Shown here: positions 25,665-35,277 of the stretch, one piece after another
Layout of the letters: the number at the start of each line of letters is the position of its first letter
Numbering within the stretch: position 1 is the first letter of the stretch
The notes under the pieces: generated by a model
Database searches by the model: none
Told to the model about the DNA's origin: nothing
What the model saw: only the letters and a program-made list of their open reading frames with translations
Position numbers and translations under genes: made by a program
From: Thalassovita mangrovi
GTDB lineage: Bacteria > Pseudomonadota > Alphaproteobacteria > Rhodobacterales > Rhodobacteraceae
Length of the DNA stretch: 64,000 bases
Reading direction: 5' to 3'
NCBI RefSeq assembly: GCF_009857745.1
Contig: NZ_WWEN01000002.1
Coordinates: forward strand, 930,001-994,000

Positions 25665-27518
25665 TCAATACATGCTTTCGATCAAGGCGGCGTGTCGCGT
25701 GTTCACGAAATTCCGCTTGAGTTTCATCGTCGGAGTAAGTTCCTCATCTTCCGCCGTAAGCAGAATGTCGATCAAGCGGAAATCCTTGATCTGTTCGACC
25801 TGGGCGAAGGATTTGTTGACCTCCTTCACCACGTCGCCGATCAGGTCGACCACTTCCTTGGCGCGGGTGAGCGAGGCGAAATCGGCATAGGGGATTTGCC
25901 GGTCCTGTGCGAAGCGTTCGACGTTTTCCTGGTCGATCATGATCAGGCAGGTCAGGTATTTGCGCCGGTCGCCGATCACCACCGCATCGGAAATATAGGG
26001 CGAAAACTTCAGTTTGCTTTCGATCTCGGCGGGGGTGATGTTCTTGCCGCCTGCGGTGATGATGATGTCCTTCAGCCGCCCGGTGATCTTCAGCGCGCCG
26101 TGATTGTCGATCATGCCGACATCGCCGGTCTTCAGCCATCCGTCCTCGGTAAAGGTCTCGGCGCTCTTTTCCGGCTTCTTCCAGTAACCGGCAAAGATGC
26201 CCGGCCCCTTGAGCTGAATTTCCCCGTCCGGCGCGATGCGCATCTGCGTGCCCGGCAACACCTCACCCACGGTGCCGACGAAGTTGCAAGCCAGCGTGTT
26301 GACCGTGGCGACGCCTGCGGTTTCGGTCATGCCGTAGCCTTCCAGCAGATGCACCCCGATCGCTTCGAACCAGCGCAGCAGGTCGGGCGAAATCGGCGCC
26401 GCCCCGGTGGTGCAGCGGCGGGTACGCGAAAGCCCCACCAGGTTGCGCAGGTTGCGCAGCACCAGAAGATCGGCCAGCGCCAGGTTCAGGCTGTCGACGG
26501 GGCCCAGCCGCCGTCCGTCTTCCTTGGCCAGCGCCTTCTTCATCCCCGCCGCGACGGCCCAGTCGAAGGCCTTGCGCCCGACCCATCCCGCCTCGGACCG
26601 CATGATGCTGATCCGGCTGTAGATCTTTTCCCAGATCCGCGGCACCCCGGTGAAGGAATGCGGGCTGACCTCGCGCAGGTTGTCGAAGACGGTTTCGGGG
26701 CTTTCGGCGAAATTCACCTTGCAGCCCGCGAGGATCGGGAAGTCGACCGAAATCAGCCGTTCCAGCACGTGGCACAGCGGCAGGAAGCACAGCAATTCGT
26801 CAGTCGGGAAGAATTCCAGCGTCTGTTCACCGGCAAAGCCCTGATACATCATGTTGCGATGGGTGATCATCGCCCCCTTGGGCGGCCCTGTGGTGCCCGA
26901 GGTATAGATCAGCATCCGCGCGTCCTGCGGCGTCACCGCTTCCAGCGCGGCCTCGAACTTCTTCGGATTGGCCTGTTCCTCGGCCTGCCCCAGTTCGATC
27001 AACTCGTCCCAGAACATCACCTGCGGATCGCTGAAACTGGCCAGCCCGTCGCGGTCGAAGACGATGACCTTGTGCAGCCCCGGCATCCGATCACGGACTT
27101 CCAGAAATTTGTCGAGCTGTTCGTCGTTTTCCACGAACAGGAACGGCGCGCCGGAATCGTTGATCAGATAGGCCAGCTGTTCGGCGCTGTCGGTGGTATA
27201 GACGCCCGAGGGGATGCCGCCCACCGCAGCCACGCCCAGATCTACGTACAGCCATTCGCGCCGGTCCTCGGACAGGATCTGCACCGGCTGGCCCTTTTCC
27301 AGCCCCATCGACAGCAAAGCCAGCCCGGCCCATTTGCCGCCCTGATAATAATCGGTCCAGCTATAGGCCTGCCAGACGCCCAGTTCCTTTTCCCGATGCG
27401 CGGTCTGATCGCCCAACTCGTGACAGCGCTTGGCCCAGAGCTTCACCATCGTGTCGCAGCCATCCATCGCGATGGGCGCGTCGTCGGGGATGATCATGTC
27501 CTGTGTCATCTCGACCAT
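25665..27518 (-). CDS. AMP-forming acyl-CoA synthetase (long-chain type)
   Basis: A 617-residue adenylate-forming ligase that converts a carboxylic acid, ATP and CoA to acyl-CoA, AMP and PPi. Motifs: MLIYTSGTTGPPKGAM (AMP/phosphate loop), LEGYGMTETAG (A5), DGWLKTGDVGMID (A7) and LKDIIITAGGKNITPAEIE (A8/linker). The start at 27518 has GGAGGTGA six bases ahead. It lies 3 bp after livF in the same operon, coupling import with activation. Closest in architecture to FadD15-type long-chain ligases; actual substrate unknown. Confidence 0.92.
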   Translation of the reverse strand: MVEMTQDMIIPDDAPIAMDGCDTMVKLWAKRCHELGDQTAHREKELGVWQAYSWTDYYQGGKWAGLALLSMGLEKGQPVQILSEDRREWLYVDLGVAAVGGIPSGVYTTDSAEQLAYLINDSGAPFLFVENDEQLDKFLEVRDRMPGLHKVIVFDRDGLASFSDPQVMFWDELIELGQAEEQANPKKFEAALEAVTPQDARMLIYTSGTTGPPKGAMITHRNMMYQGFAGEQTLEFFPTDELLCFLPLCHVLERLISVDFPILAGCKVNFAESPETVFDNLREVSPHSFTGVPRIWEKIYSRISIMRSEAGWVGRKAFDWAVAAGMKKALAKEDGRRLGPVDSLNLALADLLVLRNLRNLVGLSRTRRCTTGAAPISPDLLRWFEAIGVHLLEGYGMTETAGVATVNTLACNFVGTVGEVLPGTQMRIAPDGEIQLKGPGIFAGYWKKPEKSAETFTEDGWLKTGDVGMIDNHGALKITGRLKDIIITAGGKNITPAEIESKLKFSPYISDAVVIGDRRKYLTCLIMIDQENVERFAQDRQIPYADFASLTRAKEVVDLIGDVVKEVNKSFAQVEQIKDFRLIDILLTAEDEELTPTMKLKRNFVNTRHAALIESMY

Positions 27519-27521
27519 CGC

Positions 27522-28286
27522 TCACCTCCACGTCTTGCGCCGTTTCCAGCGCTTTTGCCCGCGTTGGGTTTCTTCCTGCCGGCCCAGGTAGAATTCCTGG
27601 ATATCGTCGCTGGCGCGCAGGTCTTCGCAGCTGCCCGCCATCACGATCCGGCCCATTTCCAGAACGTAGCCCTTATGCGCCGTGTGCAGCGCCACATTGG
27701 CGTTCTGTTCCACCAAGAGCATGGTCACGCCCTGTTCGGCATTCAGCCGCTTGATGATGGCGAAAATTTCCTGCGTCAGCAGCGGCGACAGGCCCAATGA
27801 TGGCTCATCCAGCAGCATCAGCTTGGGCCGCGCCATCAGGCCCCGGCCGATCGCCAGCATCTGCTGCTGGCCGCCCGACAGGAACCCGGCCGACTGCGCC
27901 CGGCGTTCCTTCAGGATCGGGAAATAGCTGTAGACCATGTCGATATCGTCGCGGATATCGGCGCCGCGCCTTGTATAGGCGCCCATGCGCAGGTTTTCCT
28001 CGATGCTCAGATAGGGAAACACCTCGCGCCCCTCGGGGACATGGGCCAGCCCCATGGCGACGATCTTGTCGGGTTCCATCCCTTCGATGCGCACCCCGTT
28101 GAAGTCTATGCTGCCCTTTTCGGGGTCCATCAGCCCGGAAATCGTTTTCATCAGCGTCGTCTTGCCCGCCCCGTTGGCGCCGAGAATGGTGACGATTTCG
28201 CCCTGTTCCACCGTCAAAGACACGCCGCGCAGGGCCATGATCGCGCCATAGAAGGTTTCGACGTTGCGGATATCCAAAACGCTCAT
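27522..28286 (-). CDS. livF: ABC transporter ATPase, LivF type
   Basis: A 254-residue ATPase. Walker A is GANGAGKTTLM, signature LSGGQQQMLAIGRGLM, Walker B LMLLDEPSLGLSPLL, and the H-loop region is replaced by the LivF-type MLLVEQNANVALHTAHK. A basic tail (RQEETQRGQKRWKRRKTWR) extends the C-terminus. It overlaps livG by 4 bases. It forms a heterodimer with LivG to drive the LivHM channel. Confidence 0.92.
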   Translation of the reverse strand: MSVLDIRNVETFYGAIMALRGVSLTVEQGEIVTILGANGAGKTTLMKTISGLMDPEKGSIDFNGVRIEGMEPDKIVAMGLAHVPEGREVFPYLSIEENLRMGAYTRRGADIRDDIDMVYSYFPILKERRAQSAGFLSGGQQQMLAIGRGLMARPKLMLLDEPSLGLSPLLTQEIFAIIKRLNAEQGVTMLLVEQNANVALHTAHKGYVLEMGRIVMAGSCEDLRASDDIQEFYLGRQEETQRGQKRWKRRKTWR

Positions 28287-29053
28287 GCATCCACCTCCGT
28301 ACCAAGATAGGCGGCCTTGACCTGCGGGTCGGCCTGCACCTCTGCGGGGGTTCCCATCGCCAGCGGTTCGCCATTGGCCACGGCCAGAACCCGGTCGCTG
28401 ACCTGGTTCACCAGACCCATGTCATGTTCGACCATCAGCACGGTCAGCCCCATGTCGCGGCGCATGTCCTCGACCCAGTAGGCGACGTCCTGGCTTTCCT
28501 CAACCGACAGGCCGGATGCCGGTTCGTCCAGCAGGATCATCTTCGGTCCCATCGCCAAGGCGCGGCCGATTTCCACCACCTTGCGCACGCCGTAGGGCAG
28601 ACCCGCGATCAGCTTGTCGCGATAGGCTTCGAGTTCGAGAAACTCGATCACCTCCTCGACCTTTTGCCGGTGGCCCCGTTCGGCCCGGCGCACCTTGGGC
28701 AGGAACATCATGTCCTGCACCCAGTTGGTGGACCGGTGCGTGTGCCGCCCCATCAGCAGGTTGTCGAGCACGGTGGAATGATCGAACAGTTCGATATTCT
28801 GGAAGGTCCGCGCGATGCCCAGCGGCGCGATCTGATGCGCCGACAGGTGGGTGATGTCCTGCCCGTCGAAGCGGATGGTGCCGCGCGTCGGTTTGTAGAA
28901 ACGCGAGATCAGGTTGAAGATCGTCGATTTCCCCGCCCCGTTCGGGCCGATGATGGAAAACACCTCGCCCGGCTCGACGCTGAAGGACACGCCGTCCACC
29001 GCCTTCACCCCGCCGAAATGGATGGCGAGGTCTTCGACCTGCAACAGGCTCAT
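28283..29053 (-). CDS. livG: ABC transporter ATPase, LivG type
   Basis: A 256-residue ATPase with Walker A GPNGAGKSTIFN, the LivG-type insertion IARTFQNIELFDHSTVLDN, and Walker B MILLDEPASGLSVEE followed by LMVEHDMGLV with the switch histidine. The signature loop is degenerate (PYGVRKVVEIGRAL rather than LSGGQ), which is common in LivG proteins. Overlaps livM and livF by 4 bases each. Confidence 0.92.
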   Translation of the reverse strand: MSLLQVEDLAIHFGGVKAVDGVSFSVEPGEVFSIIGPNGAGKSTIFNLISRFYKPTRGTIRFDGQDITHLSAHQIAPLGIARTFQNIELFDHSTVLDNLLMGRHTHRSTNWVQDMMFLPKVRRAERGHRQKVEEVIEFLELEAYRDKLIAGLPYGVRKVVEIGRALAMGPKMILLDEPASGLSVEESQDVAYWVEDMRRDMGLTVLMVEHDMGLVNQVSDRVLAVANGEPLAMGTPAEVQADPQVKAAYLGTEVDA

Positions 29054-30147
29054 CGCATCCTCTCCGTCTTCAGATAGGTTTTCTGGCGGCGGAACATGTC
29101 GCGCCGGGCCAGCGGGAACAGCTGGAACCAGACCCGCAGCTTCAGCCAGCGGCCATAAAGCCCCGCCGGTTCATAGATGATGAAGCCCACCAGGATCGCC
29201 GAGAAGATCAGCGTGTCGAGCCCGGGGATCGAACCCAGATCGATCCCCGTCGTGCTGTTCAGCCCGTCGCGCAGGATCGCGATCAGTTGCGGCACGGCGG
29301 TGATCAGGATCGCGCCGAAAAACGCCCCCTGGATGAAGCCCAGCCCGCCGATGGTCACCACCAGCAGCAGGTTGATCGAGATGAAGACCGAGAACAGCTC
29401 ATAGTTAAAGAAGCTGATGTAATGCCCCATCAGCGCCCCGGCCAAGCCCGTCATCGCGCAGCTGAGGCCAAAGGCCAGCGCGCGGGTGCGGGTGACGTTG
29501 ATGCCAAGCGCGCGCGCCGAAACCTCGCTGTCGCGCACCGCAAGGAAACTGCGCCCGGTCGGGCTGCGCAGCAGGTTGGCGTATAGCCAGGTCACCAGAA
29601 CCACGCAGCCAAGACACAGCCAGTAGAAATTGTTCAGGCTGGCATAACGGTCGAAATCCACCCCGGCGATGGTGATCGACGGTGCGAAGATGCCCCCCAC
29701 CCCGCCGGTGATCGGTTCCAGGATGATGATCATCTCTTCCACGATGACGAAGAGCGCCAGCGTCGCGATGGCCAGGTAGATGCCCGACATCCGCACCGCC
29801 GGGATCGCCACCAGCGCCCCGAACAGTCCCGCAGCCAGACCTGCCAGCGGGAAGGCCACCACCCACGGCACGCCGATATTCATCAGCGCCGCGTCGGTAT
29901 AGGCCCCGATCGCCATGAAGGCCGCGTGCCCCAGGCTCGCCTGCCCGGTATGCCCCACCAGCACCATCAGCCCCATCCCCGCCAGCGACCAGATCAGCGT
30001 GTTGGTCGCCTCGGCCAGGTAATATTCCCCCACCAGGAAGGGCAGCACCGCCATCACCGCCACCAGGGCGATGATCTTGCCGCGCGCCCACCAGTCCTCG
30101 TGCAGGTCGATGTCGTTGTCGTAGCTTGTCTTGAAAATCACTTTCAT
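29050..30147 (-). CDS. livM: ABC transporter permease, LivM type
   Basis: A 365-residue permease with about nine to ten membrane helices. MVLVGHTGQASLGHAAFMAIGA is the LivM signature, and RSPTGRSFLAVRDSEVSARALG is the coupling loop that contacts the ATPases. An N-terminal hydrophilic extension of about 25 residues (FKTSYDNDIDLHEDWWARG) precedes the first helix. It overlaps livG by 4 bases and follows livH by 4 bp. Confidence 0.92.
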   Translation of the reverse strand: MKVIFKTSYDNDIDLHEDWWARGKIIALVAVMAVLPFLVGEYYLAEATNTLIWSLAGMGLMVLVGHTGQASLGHAAFMAIGAYTDAALMNIGVPWVVAFPLAGLAAGLFGALVAIPAVRMSGIYLAIATLALFVIVEEMIIILEPITGGVGGIFAPSITIAGVDFDRYASLNNFYWLCLGCVVLVTWLYANLLRSPTGRSFLAVRDSEVSARALGINVTRTRALAFGLSCAMTGLAGALMGHYISFFNYELFSVFISINLLLVVTIGGLGFIQGAFFGAILITAVPQLIAILRDGLNSTTGIDLGSIPGLDTLIFSAILVGFIIYEPAGLYGRWLKLRVWFQLFPLARRDMFRRQKTYLKTERMR

Positions 30148-30151
30148 CGGC

Positions 30152-31027
30152 TCAGACCTTTTTCGCGTAGATCTGGGCGAACAGCCCGTTCGGCCGGGTG
30201 ACCAGCACCGCCAGCATGATGATATAGGGGCTCATCTGGCTGATCCCGCCGGGCAGGTAGCGCGCAGCCACCGGTTCCACCACACCAATCAGGATACCGC
30301 CCAGCAAAGCGCCCGGCAGGCTGCCGAAGCCGCCGATCACCGCCGCCGCGAAGGCCTTGATCCCCAACAGCCCGATATTCGGGTCAATCGCCCCCTTTGA
30401 GGCGTAAAGCACCCCCGCGATGGTCGACACCACGCCCGACAGCGCCCAGATCGTCGAATTGATCCGCCGCACCGGCACGCCCACGATATAGGCCGCCATC
30501 TGGTTCTGCGACGCCGCCTGCGCCGCCAGTCCGATCCGGGTGTATTGGAAAAACAGCCACAGCCCCAGCGTCAACAAGCCGGTGACGATGATGGTGACCA
30601 AATCTTCATAGCCGATAATGACGCCGCCGAAATGCAGGCTTTTGCCGGCAAACGGGGTTTCCAGAACCAAGGGCGTGAAGCCCCAGATCGCGCCGGCGGC
30701 GAAGCGGAACACGAACCCCATGGCGATGGTCAGGATCACCAGCGCGAATTGCGGCTGGCCGAAGATCTGCCGCACCACGAAACGGTCGACGCCGTAGCCG
30801 ACCCCGCCCATGATCGCGGCGGCCAATATCACTCCGGGGATGAAGGGCAGCGCCCAGTAATCGGCATTGACCAGCCCAAGCGCCACGAAGGCGCCCAGCA
30901 TCATCATGTCGCCCTGGGCGAAGTTCACGCCCTCGGTCGCCTTGTAGATCAGCACGAAACCAAGCGCGACCAACCCGTAGACGCAGCCGGTGGCGACACC
31001 ACCGATAATCAGCTGTATCAGTTCCAT
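30152..31027 (-). CDS. livH: ABC transporter permease, LivH type
   Basis: A 291-residue permease. The start at 31027 gives MELIQLIIGGVATGCVYGL, the usual LivH opening; longer frames add arginine-rich residues with no homology. GFVLIYKATEGVNFAQGDM and RIGLAAQAASQNQMAAYIVG (coupling loop) are the conserved blocks, and IKAFAAAVIGGFGSLPGALLG is the conserved end. First gene of the minus-strand operon, divergent from the TetR gene across a symmetric operator at 31173-31214. Confidence 0.92.
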   Translation of the reverse strand: MELIQLIIGGVATGCVYGLVALGFVLIYKATEGVNFAQGDMMMLGAFVALGLVNADYWALPFIPGVILAAAIMGGVGYGVDRFVVRQIFGQPQFALVILTIAMGFVFRFAAGAIWGFTPLVLETPFAGKSLHFGGVIIGYEDLVTIIVTGLLTLGLWLFFQYTRIGLAAQAASQNQMAAYIVGVPVRRINSTIWALSGVVSTIAGVLYASKGAIDPNIGLLGIKAFAAAVIGGFGSLPGALLGGILIGVVEPVAARYLPGGISQMSPYIIMLAVLVTRPNGLFAQIYAKKV

Positions 31028-31172
31028 CCCTGCCCCTTTCTGGCCGCGCCTCTTGCGGGCGACTGACCGAAAAGGACATCGGTCCTTTCCCCGCACGAAC
31101 GGGGGGCCGGGGGCAGTTCCCCCCGGGTGCAGTACGCATCCATGCCGTCTCCTCCCTCGACCGAATGAACGC

Positions 31173-31214
31173 TGTTGACTTCAGCTAAACACGGGTGTTC
31201 AATTTCTGTCAACA
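31173..31214. promoter_or_regulatory. Nested palindromic operator between livH and the TetR gene
   Basis: TGTTGAC - 8 bp - AACACGGGTGTT - 8 bp - GTCAACA: two inverted repeats share one centre at 31193/31194. It overlaps a + promoter (TTGACT-N17-TTCAAT, 31175-31203) for the TetR gene and a - promoter with -35 TTGACA (31207-31212) for livH. This is the expected place for TetR binding. Confidence 0.65.
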
Positions 31215-31231
31215 ACGATGATTGACCCCCA

Positions 31232-31891
31232 ATGAAAACCGTCAAATCCCGCATCATCCACGCGGCCATGCGGCTGTTCGCCCGCCAAGGCACCATGCAC
31301 ATCGCCGTCAGCGATCTGGCGAAAGAGGCGGGTCTGTCGCGCGGCACGATCTACAACAACGTCACCAATCCCGATGACCTGTTCCAGATCACCAGCCGGA
31401 TGATTTTCCAGGAATTGCGCGACAGCGTGCGCGCCAGCCTCGATGAGGACGAAGACCCCGCCCTGCGGATCGCCACCCTGATCCGGCAACAGATAAGGCG
31501 GGTGCATGACGAACCCGACTGGGGTCGGTTCATCGCGCTGTTCGCGATGACCGAACCGCAGCTGGGCAAGTTCTGGGCGATGGAACCGGCCGACATCATC
31601 CGCAAGGGGCTGGCCATCGGCCGCTTCGATGTCCCGGCCTACCAGATCCATTCGGTCACCACCCTGGGCGGCGGCGCGATGATGGGATCGATTTCGCAGG
31701 TGCTGCAAGGGACAGTGACTTGGCGCAAGTCCGGTTCGGAAATCGCGGAACTATATCTGCGGGCAATGGGAATCGGCCGGCGCGAAGCGCGCCGCCTGGC
31801 ATCCGTGGATTTCGACCCGCTGCCGCGGCTGGACTTTTCGGAAGTGGCAAAGGGGCTGACCGGACCGGAGGCGATGGCCGGATCAAACTAG
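31232..31891 (+). CDS. TetR/AcrR family transcriptional regulator
   Basis: A 219-residue repressor. The N-terminal HTH covers residues 5-50 (IIHAAMRLFARQGTMHIAVS, then DLAKEAGLSRGTIYNNVTN as the recognition helix). The helical C-terminal domain would bind the effector, plausibly an acyl-CoA made by this locus. It lies at the divergence point of the two catabolic operons, 18 bp after a two-layer palindrome, so it probably represses both and itself. The thiolase gene follows after 18 bp. Confidence 0.9.
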   Translation: MKTVKSRIIHAAMRLFARQGTMHIAVSDLAKEAGLSRGTIYNNVTNPDDLFQITSRMIFQELRDSVRASLDEDEDPALRIATLIRQQIRRVHDEPDWGRFIALFAMTEPQLGKFWAMEPADIIRKGLAIGRFDVPAYQIHSVTTLGGGAMMGSISQVLQGTVTWRKSGSEIAELYLRAMGIGRREARRLASVDFDPLPRLDFSEVAKGLTGPEAMAGSN

Positions 31892-31909
31892 GTTTTGGAG
31901 GAGAACCCG

Positions 31910-33118
31910 ATGGCGGAAACCGCTTATATCTATGACGCGATCAGAACACCCAGATCGAAGGGCAAGCAGGACGGGTCGCTGCACGAGGTGAAGCCGATCA
32001 ACCTGGTGACCACGCTGCTGAACGAAATGCAGCAGCGCCACGATCTGGACACCTCGCGCGTCGATGACGTGATGCTGGGCTGCGTGACGCCGGTGATGGA
32101 ACAGGGATCGGTGCTGCCCAAGGTGGCGCTGCAGAAGGCCGGATGGGCCGAAAGCGTCCCCGGTGCGCAGCTGAACCGGTTCTGCGCCAGCGGCCTGGAC
32201 ACGTTCAACACCGCCGCCGCCAAGATCGCCAGCGGCTGGGAAGACGTGGTCTGCGCCGGCGGCTATGAAAGCATGAGCCGGGTGCCGATGGGCGCCGATG
32301 GCGGGCCGTTCGCCGAAGACCCCGAAACCTCGATCCAGACCGGGTTCGTGCCGCAGGGCATCGGCGCCGACCTGATCGCCACGCTCGAAGGCTGGAGCCG
32401 CGACGATGTCGATGCCTTCGCGGTGGAATCGCAAAAACGCGCCGCCCATGCCCGCGACAGCGGCTGGTTCGACCGCTCGGTGGTGCCGGTCCGGGACGAA
32501 AACGGCGTGGTTATCCTCGACCGGGACGATTTCATCAAGCCGGGCACCGACATGCAGACGCTGGCCTCGCTGAAACCCAGCTTCGCCATGCCCGGCAAGA
32601 TGGGCTTCGACGCGGTGGCCTTGGCGAAATACACCGATGTGGAACGGATCGATCACGTCCACACGCCCGGCAATTCGTCAGGCATTGTCGACGGCGCTTC
32701 GCTGGTGCTGCTGGGCAACGAACAAGCGGGCAAGGACCTGGGCCTTACCCCGCGCGGCCGCGTGGTGTCCATCGCGCTGACCGCGACCGACCCGACCATC
32801 ATGCTGACCGGCCCCGGCCCGGCGTCGCAAAAGGCGTTGGCCAAGGCCGGGCTGAGCATCGACGACATCGACCTGGTGGAAATCAACGAAGCCTTCGCCT
32901 CCGTCGCGCTGCGGCTGCAACGCGATCTCGACGTGCCGGACGAAAAACTGAACGTCGTGGGCGGCGCCATCGCCATGGGGCATCCCTTGGGCGCGACCGG
33001 CGGCTGCCTGGTGTCCACCATGCTGGACGAGTTGGAACGGCGGGGTCAGAAACGCGCGCTCATTTGCATGTGCGTCGGCGGCGGCATGGGCATCGCCAGC
33101 ATCATCGAACGGGTCTGA
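31910..33118 (+). CDS. Acetyl-CoA C-acyltransferase (thiolase)
   Basis: A 402-residue thiolase cleaving 3-oxoacyl-CoA to acetyl-CoA and a shortened acyl-CoA. The acyl-enzyme cysteine is C92 in [36 protein letters not shown] and [11 protein letters not shown] carry the remaining active-site His and Cys. GGAGGAGA precedes the ATG at 31910. It begins the plus-strand beta-oxidation run that continues to 38177. Confidence 0.93.
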   Translation: MAETAYIYDAIRTPRSKGKQDGSLHEVKPINLVTTLLNEMQQRHDLDTSRVDDVMLGCVTPVMEQGSVLPKVALQKAGWAESVPGAQLNRFCASGLDTFNTAAAKIASGWEDVVCAGGYESMSRVPMGADGGPFAEDPETSIQTGFVPQGIGADLIATLEGWSRDDVDAFAVESQKRAAHARDSGWFDRSVVPVRDENGVVILDRDDFIKPGTDMQTLASLKPSFAMPGKMGFDAVALAKYTDVERIDHVHTPGNSSGIVDGASLVLLGNEQAGKDLGLTPRGRVVSIALTATDPTIMLTGPGPASQKALAKAGLSIDDIDLVEINEAFASVALRLQRDLDVPDEKLNVVGGAIAMGHPLGATGGCLVSTMLDELERRGQKRALICMCVGGGMGIASIIERV

Positions 33119-33129
33119 GGGGGACGGAC

Positions 33130-35277
33130 ATGACTGATTTCATTTACGAAAAGGATGCCGACGGCATCGTGACCGTCACCATGGACATGCAGGGCCAGTC
33201 GGCCAACACGATGAACGAACGCTACGTTCCGGGCATGGACGAGGTTCTGAGCAAGCTGCGCGCCGAGGACGTCCTGAAAGGCGTCGTCTTCGCCTCGGCC
33301 AAGAAAACCTTCTTCGCGGGTGGCGATCTTGGGCTGATCCTCGGGATCGACAAGGCGGATGACGAGACCTTCCACTATATCGAAGAAAACAAGCGCCCCT
33401 ATCGCGAGCTGGAACAGCTGCCCGTTCCGGTCGTCGCTGCCATCAATGGCGCGGCTTTGGGTGGCGGCTATGAGCTCTGCCTGGCCTGCAACCACCGCAT
33501 CATCGCCGATGTGAAGGGCGCCGTCGTCGGCCTGCCCGAGGTGACCTTGGGCCTGCTGCCCGGCGCCGGGGGCGTGGTGCGGCTGACCAAGCTGCTGGGT
33601 TTGGAGAAGGCGCTGCCGCACCTGACCGAGGGCAAGCCGGTGAAACCGCAAGCGGCGCTGGCCGAGGGCATGGTCGATGCCGTCGTCGGCAGCACCGACG
33701 AATTGATCCCGGCCGCCAAGGCGTGGATCAAGGCCAACCCGGATGCCCACACGCAAGCATGGGACCAGAAGGGGTTCCGTTATCCCGGCGGCGACGCTTT
33801 GCACCCCAAGGTGCGGCAGATCGCGGTGGCCGCGCCGGCGGTGCTGTACCAGAAAACCCGTGGCCTGCTGCCCGCCCCCGCCAAGATCCTCGACATCGCG
33901 GTGAATTCGATGCGGATGGGCTATGACGCGGCCCTGCGCAACGAAAGCCGGGGCATCTGTGCCTTGGCCGTGACGCCGGAATGCAAGGCGGCGATCACCA
34001 CCTTCTTCTTCGGGATGCAGGCGATCAAGGGCGGCAAGGTCCGGCCCGAAGGCGATCATTGGCAGGCGAAATCCGCCGCCATCCTCGGCGCCGGCATGAT
34101 GGGCAGCGGCATCGCCTGGGCCCATGCCAATGCGGGCCTGCCCTCGGTGCTGAAGGACATGGAGATGGACAAGGCCGAGAAGGGCAAATCCTACACCGCG
34201 ATGCTGGCCGACAAGCGGATCAAGCGCGGCCGGATGGATGAAGCCAAGAAGGATCAGCTGCTGTCGCAGATCGTCCCGGCGACCGAGGACAGCGCCTTCG
34301 AGGGCACCGACCTGATCATCGAAGCGGTGTTCGAAGACATCGCCCTGAAGGAAAAGGTCATCCCCGAAACCTTCAAGATGCTGGGCGAAAACGGCATTTA
34401 CGGGTCGAACACCTCGACCCTGCCGATTTCGATCCTCGCCGAATCCTGCCCCGACCCGAGCCGCTTCATCGGGCTGCATTTCTTTAGCCCCGTGGACAAG
34501 ATGAAGGTTGTCGAAATCATCCTGGGCGAAAAGACCAGCGAGGAAACGCTGCGCAAGGCCTACGATTACGTGCAGCAGATCGGCTACATGCCCATCGTGG
34601 TGAACGACAAACGGGGCTTCTTCACCTCGCGCGTGTTCTCGACCTATCTCGACGAAGGCATGGCGCTGATGCGCGACGGCATGGCCCCGGTCGCGGTGGA
34701 ACGCGCCGGGTGGCTGGCCGGTATGCCGGTGGGCCCGCTCGCGGTGCATGACGAAACCTCGCTGGTGCTGTCGCAGAAGATCCGCAAGACGCATGAGGCG
34801 CTGGACAAGCGGCTTGGCGTGGAAAACGGGTTCTCCATCGACATGGAGGCCGGTAATCCCATCGTCGACGCGATGATCGAACAGGGCCGCGGCGGGCGGC
34901 ATTACGGCGGCGGTTTCTACGAATACGCCGCTGACGGCTCGAAATCGCTGTGGTCCGGGCTGGATCAGTTCGCCAAGGGCAATGCCGAGATTTCGATGGA
35001 GGACGCCATCGACCGGCTGCTGTACCGCCAGGCGATCGAAACCCTGCGCTGCCTGAATGAAGGCGTGCTGCGGACCGAGGTGGAGGCCAACCTTGGCGGC
35101 ATCTTCGCCATCGGTTTCCCGGCCCATACCGGCGGCGCGATCCAGTTCATCCGAGGGCTAGGAATCGATACCTTCGCCGCCCGCGCGGCGGACCTGGCGG
35201 ATCGCTTTGGCGAACGCTTTGCACTCGACGCCAGCGCCTTCGACATCCTGCGCGACAAACAGGCCGTCGCGGCATGA
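33130..35277 (+). CDS. fadJ: Enoyl-CoA hydratase / 3-hydroxyacyl-CoA dehydrogenase fusion
   Basis: A 715-residue two-step beta-oxidation enzyme. Residues 1-190 are the hydratase: NGAALGGGYELCLA forms the oxyanion hole with E115, and LPEVTLGLLPGAGG carries E137. From about 316 the NAD-binding domain begins (AAILGAGMMGSGIAWAHANA), followed by the 3-hydroxyacyl-CoA dehydrogenase C-terminal domains (GLHFFSPVDKMKVVEIILG, GFFTSRVFSTYLDEGMAL). Architecture equals FadJ/FadB alpha subunits; thiolase partner is the gene just upstream. The start ATG is preceded by GGGGGACGGAC. The stop overlaps the next start by 4 bases. Confidence 0.93.
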   Translation: MTDFIYEKDADGIVTVTMDMQGQSANTMNERYVPGMDEVLSKLRAEDVLKGVVFASAKKTFFAGGDLGLILGIDKADDETFHYIEENKRPYRELEQLPVPVVAAINGAALGGGYELCLACNHRIIADVKGAVVGLPEVTLGLLPGAGGVVRLTKLLGLEKALPHLTEGKPVKPQAALAEGMVDAVVGSTDELIPAAKAWIKANPDAHTQAWDQKGFRYPGGDALHPKVRQIAVAAPAVLYQKTRGLLPAPAKILDIAVNSMRMGYDAALRNESRGICALAVTPECKAAITTFFFGMQAIKGGKVRPEGDHWQAKSAAILGAGMMGSGIAWAHANAGLPSVLKDMEMDKAEKGKSYTAMLADKRIKRGRMDEAKKDQLLSQIVPATEDSAFEGTDLIIEAVFEDIALKEKVIPETFKMLGENGIYGSNTSTLPISILAESCPDPSRFIGLHFFSPVDKMKVVEIILGEKTSEETLRKAYDYVQQIGYMPIVVNDKRGFFTSRVFSTYLDEGMALMRDGMAPVAVERAGWLAGMPVGPLAVHDETSLVLSQKIRKTHEALDKRLGVENGFSIDMEAGNPIVDAMIEQGRGGRHYGGGFYEYAADGSKSLWSGLDQFAKGNAEISMEDAIDRLLYRQAIETLRCLNEGVLRTEVEANLGGIFAIGFPAHTGGAIQFIRGLGIDTFAARAADLADRFGERFALDASAFDILRDKQAVAA

